This document shows, in pieces, positions 6,012-12,940 of a stretch of 20,979 nucleotides of DNA. The DNA is from an uncultured Eubacteriales bacterium. Lineage in GTDB: Bacteria; Bacillota; Clostridia; Oscillospirales; CAG-272. Location: contig URPL01000027.1 in NCBI GenBank assembly GCA_900549725.1, positions 1 through 20,979 on the forward strand, given 5' to 3'. The first letter of the stretch is position 1; each line of letters starts with the position of its first letter. Made by a program: the position numbers and the translations under genes. The notes under the pieces are model-generated. The model was given only the letters and a program-made list of their open reading frames with translations, did no database searches and had not been told where the DNA came from.

Positions 6012-8129
6012 TTACTTTCCGGTCACAGGCGCCAAAACGGATTCTTCCAGCTGTTTCGTCCAGGCATCCACCGCTTCACGCGTCAGCCCCGGCATAGCAA
6101 AGATCAGCGTATCCGTGCCCTCTCCGAGGATGTTTTCATTCAAATCCCCATGGGAAAAGGTCAGGCTGACATAAGCCTCCCCCTCTGCGGGTGCGCGGCG
6201 TTCCGCGTGTGCCAGGAACGGAAGCTGTTCCATGCAGGGGGCAAAGGAATCCCAGAGGATGCCGTCCGCAGCATCATACGTTCTGACGGTAATCTCCCAT
6301 GCAAATTCTTCTCCCTCCGACGGGATACAAAAACGAACATTGTATACCGATCCGTCCGCCTCGCCCCCCGTTTGCACAAGCGCGAGGAACGCGTCGCTGA
6401 TCAGCGCATTGCGCTCATATGCAATCTGTGCAAATTTTGCAAAGGCACGCGGCGTTGTTTTTGCGCTGAGCGGAAATTTCAGCCGATACGGGTTTCCCTG
6501 AAGATATACGGTGCAGCCGAGCATGCTGCGTCCACCGTCGTTCTCTGCGCGCAGCGCATACCATGTTTCAAATGAAAGCGATTCCACCTCCCGCCGAAGC
6601 GCATCATACACCGCCTCGGATCCATCCCAGGCAAACTCCTCTTCCCCGATGGAAAGCGTAATGTTTCGCACCGCATCAACAGGCGGCAGATTCAGATAAG
6701 CCTCGGCATACTTTTCGTTCTTTGCATATGCCGCAACCACTTTGTCATTTTTGGGACCTCCGCTGAGAGTGATCCTGCGCCTACAGCTCCCACCTGCAGT
6801 CTTCAGCACCACGGTATACCGATACTCTGTGGAGTAAAACCTCGTCAGATCACTTCTTTTTTTCACCGCGGCTACCTCATCGCAAAGCTCCGCCGCAAAC
6901 AAATCGCAAATCTCTCTGTCCTTGATTTCGATCTCGCCCGCCTTTGCGGCAGCGTAGACATCAAACGCTTCCTGTTGCGCCCCTGCAACGATGCAGACGC
7001 TTTGCACCTCCCCGGGCTGTGGCGTAAACGACAGCACCTTTGCGCTCACGCCGTACATCAGCCCAAGCAAAGCGGCGTTGAGCGCAATGCCAAGGACAAA
7101 GCCCGGCAGCGCACGCAACAGATTGCGGAAGCGCTTTGTAGTGATCAGCTCATAGGCAAAATACGCAATCGCCGCAGCACCGTAAAGGATCAGATATGCA
7201 AGGGCACCTGAAAAATTCTTCTGCCTGTATACCTCGCTGAACAGAAGCGGCGTGATCGGCAAAGAAATTGCACAAAACACCAGCACGCGGAACAGCGACT
7301 GCATTGCACGACTCGGCGCGGAGCACCCGGCAGTTTCGCTGCGCCTGCGGCAAAAGCACACGCCGCCAAGCAGGAAAAACAAAACGACAAGCACACCGCA
7401 ATATAGATACGGCGCGGCACTGTCGGGCGTAAATTCCACACTGCCCGGTGCCACAAAAAGCGAAGAAACAAACAGCTGAAAATATGCCATCAGCCCAAGA
7501 TTATAGTCCGGGGATAAAAAACCGTTCTCCCCGAAGGTCATAACGAGCAGCACATTGTCAAGAATCTGCGTGATGCTGTAAATCAAAATACGCGGCGCAA
7601 ACAGCGTCATTCCACCGACAATAAGCGAAGAGAAAAATGTGCCCGTGATGCATTGCGCAAACACAACGACCGCCGTGATTTGCAGCGCCGCCGTAAGCAT
7701 GCAGAGAGCCTGCATTAAAACCGATGCGGCGGAAAGAGAGAAGTGCGGCAGCAGATAAATCGTAAGCCATCCTGCGCCGATCGGCACTGCCGTTAAAAGC
7801 ACCAGCCAGGTGCAAAGCGCGGCTGCGACGGAGCAATAAAGGCAGCGTCGCGTCACGGGGAGCGCATGATAAAAATCCGAGGTGTTGCGATGGCGCAGAA
7901 AGGAAAACGCGATCCACGCAAGCACCGGCGCACCGACAGTCGGCACCAGAATCATAAACGGCAAAAGAGAAAATGCCGTGGCAAAAACGGTATCGCTTGC
8001 CCTTGCATGCATGGTGATGGGGTAAAATACCGCACCGAGCAGCAACACAATGCCTAAAATACTGCCAGCCCGCAGCATACGGCGCATGCTCTCACGATAT
8101 ACGCCGGCAGAAAAAATTCTGTTTTTCAT
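6012..8129 (-). CDS. Large ABC-2-type permease with C-terminal soluble domain
   Basis: A 705-residue membrane protein, about twice the length of a usual ABC-2 permease. The N-terminal half (to about residue 366) has roughly ten hydrophobic helices. The motif DFYHALPVTRR (85-95) lies after the second helix and is common in Firmicute bacitracin/YtrC-D-type permeases. After helix 341-366 comes a hydrophilic domain of about 335 residues with no membrane segments. Whether it faces outside depends on helix count. AAGGAGGAAAG before the ATG is a strong ribosome binding site, and only 15 bases separate it from the ATPase gene. It is the membrane partner of that ATPase; the substrate is unknown, but related cassettes respond to cell-wall-active antibiotics. 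Confidence 0.8.
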   Translation of the reverse strand: MKNRIFSAGVYRESMRRMLRAGSILGIVLLLGAVFYPITMHARASDTVFATAFSLLPFMILVPTVGAPVLAWIAFSFLRHRNTSDFYHALPVTRRCLYCSVAAALCTWLVLLTAVPIGAGWLTIYLLPHFSLSAASVLMQALCMLTAALQITAVVVFAQCITGTFFSSLIVGGMTLFAPRILIYSITQILDNVLLVMTFGENGFLSPDYNLGLMAYFQLFVSSLFVAPGSVEFTPDSAAPYLYCGVLVVLFFLLGGVCFCRRRSETAGCSAPSRAMQSLFRVLVFCAISLPITPLLFSEVYRQKNFSGALAYLILYGAAAIAYFAYELITTKRFRNLLRALPGFVLGIALNAALLGLMYGVSAKVLSFTPQPGEVQSVCIVAGAQQEAFDVYAAAKAGEIEIKDREICDLFAAELCDEVAAVKKRSDLTRFYSTEYRYTVVLKTAGGSCRRRITLSGGPKNDKVVAAYAKNEKYAEAYLNLPPVDAVRNITLSIGEEEFAWDGSEAVYDALRREVESLSFETWYALRAENDGGRSMLGCTVYLQGNPYRLKFPLSAKTTPRAFAKFAQIAYERNALISDAFLALVQTGGEADGSVYNVRFCIPSEGEEFAWEITVRTYDAADGILWDSFAPCMEQLPFLAHAERRAPAEGEAYVSLTFSHGDLNENILGEGTDTLIFAMPGLTREAVDAWTKQLEESVLAPVTGK

Positions 8130-8144
8130 CTTGCACTTTCCTCC

Positions 8145-9047
8145 TTATGACAAATTGAAGGCATAGCCCATGGTTTCCATCTCATAGGTAAACACTTCTT
8201 CAAGCGAAAGAGGTAAAATATCAAGAACGCTCGGACAAAGCTTTTGCAAGGCCTGCGCCACAGCCTGCCGGTCCCCCTTGACGATAAGATTTGCAACGGA
8301 GCCCTGCTTTGTAAAATGCAGCAGCTCTATGCCCGGAAGCCCTGCAAAGCGCGTGCGGTCATAGGCATCGGGAAATGCAATCTGTACCTTAAAATGCTCC
8401 GTTTTCAGGCTCTGCACCTCGCTTTGCGCCACGATGCCGCCGCGATGCAAAAGCGTCAGCTGATCGCAGGTATCCTCCAGTTCCCGCAAAGAATGCGAGG
8501 TGATCACGGCGCTTGCGCCGCGATCCAAAACATCTTTGCAGATCAGGCTCTTGACATAATTGCGCACCACAGGATCAAGCCCGTCAAAGGTCTCGTCAAA
8601 GAGAATATATTCCGGGTCGGTGCAAAGAGCAAGCAGCGTTGCGCATTGGCGCTTCATGCCCTTGGAAAAGGTTTGAATAGGTTTTTGCAGATCCAGATTC
8701 AGTTCTTTGCAAAGCGCCTCGCACCGCGCGCGGTCAAATGAAGCATGAAAATTTCGGTACATTGCCATCATGCGCGCAACGGTCGCGCCGGCAGGAAAAT
8801 AAAGCGCATCCGGCACAAAGGCAATTTTGGCCTTTGCTGCGGGGTTTTCATAAACCGGCGCGCCGTCAAGCAGAACTGTGCCGCTGTTTGGACGGTAAAT
8901 CCCGCTGAGGATGCGTAAAAGTGTGGATTTCCCGGCGCCGTTTGAGCCGACCATGCCGTAAATTGAGCCACGCTCTATGCGGCAGCTGACATTTTCAAGT
9001 GCCCAAAATCCGTCAAATTGCTTGCTGATATTTTGCGCTTCTATCAT
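8145..9047 (-). CDS. ABC transporter ATP-binding protein (YtrB/YhcH-like)
   Basis: A 300-residue ATPase that powers the adjacent permease. Walker A is GSNGAGKST (34-42), the signature is FSKGMKRQ (127-134) in place of the canonical LSGGQ, Walker B is YILFDETFDGLD (147-158), and the switch histidine is H185 in TSHSLRE. The FSKGM form is typical of the YtrB/BcrA-type drug and envelope-stress transporters. About 80 C-terminal residues form an accessory domain. The start at 9047 overlaps the repressor stop by four bases (ATGA), and GGAGGG inside the repressor gene serves as its ribosome binding site. The longer reading to 9152 has no such signal. Confidence 0.9.
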   Translation of the reverse strand: MIEAQNISKQFDGFWALENVSCRIERGSIYGMVGSNGAGKSTLLRILSGIYRPNSGTVLLDGAPVYENPAAKAKIAFVPDALYFPAGATVARMMAMYRNFHASFDRARCEALCKELNLDLQKPIQTFSKGMKRQCATLLALCTDPEYILFDETFDGLDPVVRNYVKSLICKDVLDRGASAVITSHSLRELEDTCDQLTLLHRGGIVAQSEVQSLKTEHFKVQIAFPDAYDRTRFAGLPGIELLHFTKQGSVANLIVKGDRQAVAQALQKLCPSVLDILPLSLEEVFTYEMETMGYAFNLS

Positions 9048-9442
9048 TTGGTTCCCTCCTCTTGTAAAAGCGTTGCGCCTGCCGCGTATCCCTGTCCGGC
9101 GCTTTGCAGAATTTCCTCCCATGTGATCCCAGCCTGCGCAAGCTCCGTACAAAGCGCCCGAAGCTCTCTCAGCCGCTCATGCCAAAGCTTCGCGAGCACC
9201 TGCTGCGCATCGGGGCAGATAAAATAGCCCCGCCCGGGTGCCGCGCTGATGATGCCGCGCGCCGCAAGCTCGGAAAAAGCCTTCAAAATGGTGTTGGGGT
9301 TGATGCCGAGCTGCACGGACAAGCTACGCACCGACGGCACCTGATCCCCCGGATGCAGCACGCCCTGCACCACAAAGCGTTCCAGCTGCGAAATGATCTG
9401 TTCATATACGGGGGTGCGGGACAACGGGTCAATGATAAACAC
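9044..9442 (-). CDS. GntR-family repressor, YtrA subfamily
   Basis: A 132-residue regulator with a winged-helix N-terminal domain (residues about 10-75; VPSVRSLSVQLGINPNTILKAFSEL is the helix-turn-helix) and a short C-terminal helical dimerisation arm. This small layout is the YtrA subfamily, which represses its own ABC operon and is relieved by cell-wall antibiotics in Bacillus and relatives. I choose the GTG at 9440-9442 because a perfect AGGAGG (9449-9454 on the minus strand) lies six bases away and translation from it begins exactly at the domain. The longer reading to 9514 would run through the ribosome binding site and the candidate operator. First gene of the three-gene operon. Confidence 0.88.
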   Translation of the reverse strand: MFIIDPLSRTPVYEQIISQLERFVVQGVLHPGDQVPSVRSLSVQLGINPNTILKAFSELAARGIISAAPGRGYFICPDAQQVLAKLWHERLRELRALCTELAQAGITWEEILQSAGQGYAAGATLLQEEGTK

Positions 9443-9448
9443 GGCTTT

Positions 9449-9454
9449 CCTCCT
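9449..9454 (-). promoter_or_regulatory. Ribosome binding site deciding the GTG start of the GntR gene
   Basis: A perfect AGGAGG on the minus strand, six bases before GTG at 9442. It is the reason for rejecting upstream ATG codons. Confidence 0.85.
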
Positions 9455-9472
9455 CTCCTGTGCATTGTTTGG

Positions 9473-9493
9473 TGTTATATGTGAACTATAACA
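9473..9493. promoter_or_regulatory. Candidate GntR (YtrA-type) operator
   Basis: TGTTATA (9473-9479) and TATAACA (9487-9493) form a perfect seven-base inverted repeat with a seven-base spacer. It sits between the -10 box and the ribosome binding site, covering the expected transcription start. This is where an autorepressor of the operon should bind; the assignment is positional inference. Confidence 0.6.
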
Positions 9494-9498
9494 TCTAT

Positions 9499-9527
9499 AT
9501 AATATCATACACATGCCGACTTGTCAA
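9499..9527 (-). promoter_or_regulatory. Sigma-A promoter of the GntR/ABC operon
   Basis: On the minus strand, a perfect TTGACA (9522-9527) is followed after 17 bases by TATTAT (9499-9504). The candidate operator lies immediately downstream. Confidence 0.82.
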
Positions 9528-9538
9528 GCATAAATTTT

Positions 9539-9573
9539 CAAAAAAGATGCTCCTTCCGCAGAAGAAGCATCTT
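9539..9573 (-). terminator. Terminator of the DegT-type aminotransferase gene
   Basis: Arms at 9544-9556 and 9561-9573 pair over 13 positions with one mismatch around a CGCA loop, followed on the minus strand by TTTTTTG. It lies 19 bases past the stop of the aminotransferase gene. Confidence 0.85.
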
Positions 9574-9591
9574 ATTCAACGTTGTTCCGTT

Positions 9592-10785
9592 TTATTTTAC
9601 CTGCAATGCGTGCGCATACGCCTCTTTCAGGGTCTTAATCTGCGCCGTAAGCTCCGCCTCGGTGATATCTCCCCACGGGCGAACCCCAACATAGCAAACC
9701 GTAGAAAGATAATGCAGAGTATTGGGGCACATATCGGGGGAATAGCTGTGGTTGAGGTTTTTGTTTGCCTCCATTTTATAAGGATCCATCAGCGGGTGCA
9801 GCGCGCCGCGCTTTTCCATAATGCAATCCCAGTTGCTGTATACATGCTTGCCGGTGTTGATCGGCACCGTGCCGTATACGCCGGGATAGATTGCAAACGC
9901 CTCCGCCTGCGCGCGCGTTTCAAAGCGCACGGGGAAAACGACATTGCAGTCGCCGTTGGCATCGTGAGAGGGCAAAAGCGGCATCACTCCGCCGAGCTCA
10001 TCGCGCAGAATCTTGCCGCTATGGCGCAGATCACGCACGATACCGTCCAGCTTTTTCAGCTGCTCGCGCATGATGGCAGCCTGAATTTCGTTGGCGCGGT
10101 ATTCCACACCGCCAAATGTCGGCTCGTGAATGCCGTCCATCTGGTTGCCGAAAAAGGCGATGGCAGAGCTGTCATGATAGATCAGCGCGCGCTCGTAAAT
10201 GGTGCGGTCGTTTGTCAAAAGCGCGCCGCCCTCGCCCGCGGAAATGATCTTGAAGAAATTGAAGCTGAAGGTCCCTGCATCGCCGATGGTGCCGAGCCGC
10301 TTGCCGTGATAGGTCCCGCCGTTGGATTGACAGGCATCCTCCAGAATCTTGATGGCGTGCTTTTTTGCAAGCGCCGTCAACGGCTCCATATCACACGGGA
10401 AGGACTGAATATGTACGGGGATGATCGCCTTTGTGTGGGAAGAAATTTTTTTCTCACAGTCCGCAACATCGATTGTCAGCGTTTCGTCGCATTCGCAAAT
10501 AACCGGAATCGCGCCGACGGCAAGCACCGCCATCGCCGTTGCAATATAAGTATATCCCGGAACGATGACCTCGTCCCCCGGTCCGATTCCCATACCGATC
10601 AGCGCGCTGATAAGCGCTGCCTTGCCGCAGGTCATATAAAGCGCATACGCAGCGCCGGTTTTCTCCCGCAGCTCCAGCTCGAAATTCATACATTCCTGAA
10701 GCGGACCGTCGTTGATTTTGAAAAGCTGCCCGCTCTCGATTACTTTCTTCACCGCATTGATTTCTTCCTGCCCGATTCGATACAT
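9592..10785 (-). CDS. DegT/DnrJ/EryC1/StrS-family PLP aminotransferase
   Basis: A 397-residue fold-type-I aminotransferase. Members usually transfer an amino group from glutamate to a keto-sugar nucleotide, or make AHBA-type precursors. The cofactor lysine is K179 in SFNFFKIISAGEGG, and the pyridine-ring aspartate is D150 in LEDACQS. GYTYIATAMAVLAVGAIPV (77-95) is the usual substrate-cofactor region. The family more often has SFHxxK at the lysine site; here the histidine is replaced by asparagine. The start at 10785 is set by GGAGG at good spacing. It stands alone between its own promoter and terminator, without sugar-nucleotide genes nearby, so the substrate cannot be named. Confidence 0.88.
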   Translation of the reverse strand: MYRIGQEEINAVKKVIESGQLFKINDGPLQECMNFELELREKTGAAYALYMTCGKAALISALIGMGIGPGDEVIVPGYTYIATAMAVLAVGAIPVICECDETLTIDVADCEKKISSHTKAIIPVHIQSFPCDMEPLTALAKKHAIKILEDACQSNGGTYHGKRLGTIGDAGTFSFNFFKIISAGEGGALLTNDRTIYERALIYHDSSAIAFFGNQMDGIHEPTFGGVEYRANEIQAAIMREQLKKLDGIVRDLRHSGKILRDELGGVMPLLPSHDANGDCNVVFPVRFETRAQAEAFAIYPGVYGTVPINTGKHVYSNWDCIMEKRGALHPLMDPYKMEANKNLNHSYSPDMCPNTLHYLSTVCYVGVRPWGDITEAELTAQIKTLKEAYAHALQVK

Positions 10786-10828
10786 GGACCGTTCCTCCGT
10801 TCCAAACAATAAAAAATATGTTACATTT

Positions 10829-10857
10829 ATTTTACCGCCACCGAAAAATTTTGTCAA
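10829..10857 (-). promoter_or_regulatory. Sigma-A promoter of the aminotransferase gene
   Basis: On the minus strand, a perfect TTGACA (10852-10857) is followed after 17 bases by TAAAAT (10829-10834). The transcription start would lie about 40 bases before the ATG. Confidence 0.8.
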
Positions 10858-10881
10858 CAGAAAAGCGTAATTTTGCGCCTT

Positions 10882-10915
10882 CGCCGCATAAGCGGCGCAC
10901 AAACGGCAATATACT
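10882..10915 (+). promoter_or_regulatory. Candidate promoter of the ytvI operon, possibly sporulation-type
   Basis: A TATACT box (10910-10915) stands 20 bases before the ytvI start, but no sigma-A -35 element is found 17 bases upstream. GCATA (10886-10890) is instead followed after 16 bases by CAATATA (10907-10913), which resembles forespore sigma-G/F promoters with one mismatch in the -10. A six-base palindrome CGCCGC-ATAA-GCGGCG (10882-10897) overlaps this -35. The sigma factor is uncertain. Confidence 0.35.
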
Positions 10916-10935
10916 GAAAAGAAAGGAGGCGCGCC

Positions 10936-12054
10936 ATGGAAAAGCCGTTTCGAAAGCAATTTACAGAGCCCTCCCCCTCGCTTTTGCGGCGGTTGCTCTT
11001 TGCCTGCCTGTGCGCTGTTCTTTGCGGCGGGGCGCTGTTTTTGTTTTTTCGCTATCTTGCGCTGCCGCTTTTACCGTTTGCCCTTGCGTTTTTGCTGGCG
11101 GGTGCATTGCAAAAACCGCTGGATCTGTTGACGCGCAGACTGCGGCTGCCGCGCGGCCTGCTCGGCGGCGTTTTGGTCACAGTGCTTTTTTTCGGCTTCG
11201 GTTTTCTGCTGTATGAGATCATCGCCGCGCTGCTCTCCTTTTTCGGCAGCCTTGTTTCCGACCATGCCGCATCACTACGCGATGCCGTGAATGCCGCCGC
11301 GGAGGCGCTCAAAGCGCAGCTCTCCCGCCTGCCGCTGTTTTCTGCGGACGGAAAAAGCACATTTTTCGAAAAGCTGTTTTCCGGGGTGGATTCCGCGGGG
11401 AAAAGCATGCTGCGCTCCGCAACGGAATCGCTCGGGGCAAAGCTGCCCGTGTGGCTTTCCGCGCTTGCCGCCGCCGTTCCGAAAATCGTTATTTTTCTTA
11501 TTGTCACCTTCATCGCCTCGATCTGGATTACAGCGGATTATCCGGGAATCTGCGCATCTTTTTGCAAAATGCTTGACGGAAAATCACTCGGCACCGTGAA
11601 AAAGGTGCGGTTTCATGCGCTTGCGACCCTGCGCAAAAGCCTGCGTGCCTACGGGGTCCTGCTGCTTCTCACCTTTGCACAGCTGTGGCTCGGACTGTTT
11701 TTGCTCGGCATCGAAAATGCGGCAGCGCCCGCCGCACTGATTGCCGTGGTCGATATTTTGCCCGTTCTGGGGACAGGCACGGTGCTCATCCCATGGGCAC
11801 TGCTCTGCCTTGCAACCTCCCGCGTGCAGCTTTGCATCGGGCTTTTGATTCTGTATGCCGTGATCACAATCGTGCGGGAGGTCGCAGAACCGAAGCTTGT
11901 GGGAAAATCCATCGGAATGTATCCGCCGCTGACGCTGCTTTCCATGTATCTCGGCATGAAGCTCTTCGGCATTGCGGGGCTTTTTTTGCTGCCCCTTTCC
12001 CTGCAGATTCTCCTGTGCCTGCGGCGCAGCGGCAAACAGGGGGCGGATTGTTGA
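10936..12054 (+). CDS. ytvI: YtvI-type sporulation integral membrane protein (AI-2E permease superfamily)
   Basis: A 372-residue polytopic membrane protein of the AI-2E/PerM superfamily at its usual length. Hydrophobic helices lie near 20-40, 44-58, 72-100, 172-200, 241-258, 262-282, 284-300, 304-320 and 335-362, with an amphipathic extracellular or coiled segment at about 100-170. The stretch DILPVLGTGTVLIPWAL and the later EPKLVGKSIGMYPPLTLLSMYLGMK are hallmarks of the YtvI branch, found in endospore formers. GAAAGGAGG gives an excellent ribosome binding site. Its TGA overlaps the ATG of the metalloprotease gene by one base, so the two are almost certainly co-translated. The transported substrate, if any, is unknown. 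Confidence 0.85.
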   Translation: MEKPFRKQFTEPSPSLLRRLLFACLCAVLCGGALFLFFRYLALPLLPFALAFLLAGALQKPLDLLTRRLRLPRGLLGGVLVTVLFFGFGFLLYEIIAALLSFFGSLVSDHAASLRDAVNAAAEALKAQLSRLPLFSADGKSTFFEKLFSGVDSAGKSMLRSATESLGAKLPVWLSALAAAVPKIVIFLIVTFIASIWITADYPGICASFCKMLDGKSLGTVKKVRFHALATLRKSLRAYGVLLLLTFAQLWLGLFLLGIENAAAPAALIAVVDILPVLGTGTVLIPWALLCLATSRVQLCIGLLILYAVITIVREVAEPKLVGKSIGMYPPLTLLSMYLGMKLFGIAGLFLLPLSLQILLCLRRSGKQGADC

Positions 12055-12740
12055 TGCGCCTTTCTGCAAAAATATCGGTCAGCCCTTTTTTACTTTTATA
12101 TCTTTCCGTCGTTTTTCTTTTGTTTCCGCCGCAAAGCAGCGCCGCCTTTTTGCTTGCGGCGGTGCTGCATGAGGGCGGGCATCTGCTCTGCCTTTTCGCT
12201 CTGCGCGCTCCCTTACATAAAATTCGCTTCTCCCCGGGCGGAGCTGCCATTCTCACAAGCAGCGCCGCTCTTTCCTATTCCGCAGAAGCGGCGCTGTATC
12301 TCTGCGGACCGGTATGCAATCTCTGCGCCCTTGTGCTCTCTCTTTTTTTCTCTGCGCCGTTCTTTTCGCTGTTTTTTGCCGCAAATCTTCTCAGCGCCTG
12401 CTATAATCTGCTTCCGATTCTCCCCCTTGACGGTGCAAAGGCGCTTTTCTGTTTGCTTTCGCCGCGACTCGGAGAACAAAAGGCAACCCGTATTCTGCGG
12501 CGCATCGGCAGCAGCTGCGGCACCGTTTTGCTGTTGTTTGGCATATGGCTTTTACTTTCTTCGCTGCATGCACCGCCCGCCGCAACGCTCGGAGCACTCT
12601 CTCTTTTTTTCGGGGCGTTGGGGCTTTTTTTCCTCGGCATTCCGGGCGGTGCACCGCGCCGCGCATACGCGAAAAGCCCCTCAAGGAAAAAAGAGAATTC
12701 AAGAGGAAAACGGAGCATTTCACAGAAAACAGAAGATTAA
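12054..12740 (+). CDS. Small M50 site-2-protease-like membrane metalloprotease
   Basis: A 228-residue polytopic protein with the zinc motif H39-E-G-G-H43 in its second hydrophobic segment, a G85-P-x-x-N89 loop and the distal ligand D126 in YNLLPILPLDG (117-127). This is the complete active-site set of intramembrane S2P proteases such as SpoIVFB, which cleaves pro-sigma-K in Bacillus. It is shorter than SpoIVFB (about 290) and lacks a C-terminal CBS domain, ending instead in a basic tail (about 203-228). No SpoIVFA-like partner is adjacent. The start overlaps the ytvI stop by one base, and GGGGGCGG precedes it. A SpoIVFB-like role is inference from context; a general S2P is the alternative. 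Confidence 0.82.
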   Translation: MRLSAKISVSPFLLLYLSVVFLLFPPQSSAAFLLAAVLHEGGHLLCLFALRAPLHKIRFSPGGAAILTSSAALSYSAEAALYLCGPVCNLCALVLSLFFSAPFFSLFFAANLLSACYNLLPILPLDGAKALFCLLSPRLGEQKATRILRRIGSSCGTVLLLFGIWLLLSSLHAPPAATLGALSLFFGALGLFFLGIPGGAPRRAYAKSPSRKKENSRGKRSISQKTED

Positions 12741-12758
12741 ATCGGATTAAATCCGATT
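12740..12758 (+). terminator. Weak candidate terminator or inverted repeat after the M50 gene
   Basis: AATCGGAT-TAA-ATCCGATT is a perfect 8-3-8 inverted repeat overlapping the stop codon. A T-rich stretch follows only after about 15 bases (seven Ts near 12776-12782), so efficient termination is doubtful. The remainder of the 200-base gap to potA holds the pot promoter and leader. Confidence 0.4.
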
Positions 12759-12798
12759 GTTTCCGTCTCTTTCAGTTTTTTTCCGAAATTTCATGATT

Positions 12799-12842
12799 TT
12801 TTCCGGAAAAGTATTGCATTTCCATATGGAATCTGTTAGAAT
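12799..12842 (+). promoter_or_regulatory. potABCD promoter with two overlapping palindromes
   Basis: TTGCAT (12814-12819) and TAGAAT (12837-12842) are spaced by 17 bases. A perfect 12-base palindrome, TTCCATATGGAA, fills part of the spacer (12820-12831). Another, TTTTCCGGAAAA (12799-12810), lies just upstream of the -35 box. These look like protein-binding sites for control of polyamine uptake, but the regulator is unknown. The leader is about 90 bases. Confidence 0.6.
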
Positions 12843-12940
12843 ATATGCAAATTTGTCGAATGCGGCACGGAAAGAAGGTTAAAACCCCAAAATCACGGCT
12901 CTGTGGCAGGTTTCATTTTATCACGGTAAAGGAAGTAGAA

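Noticed and set aside
4308..6575. A 755-codon open frame on the plus strand
   Set aside because: It runs antisense across hisJ, the beta-helix gene and the permease gene, passing through a promoter and a terminator. It lacks a ribosome binding site, and its translation is low-complexity basic sequence. It is an artefact of codon bias in the genes opposite.
9460..10812. A 450-codon plus-strand open frame opposite the aminotransferase
   Set aside because: It crosses the GntR promoter region and the aminotransferase terminator, and has no domain. The minus-strand frame has the PLP motifs.
12843..12940. A known riboswitch class in the pot leader
   Set aside because: I could not match guanidine, purine, SAM or other familiar cores; only short repeats are visible.
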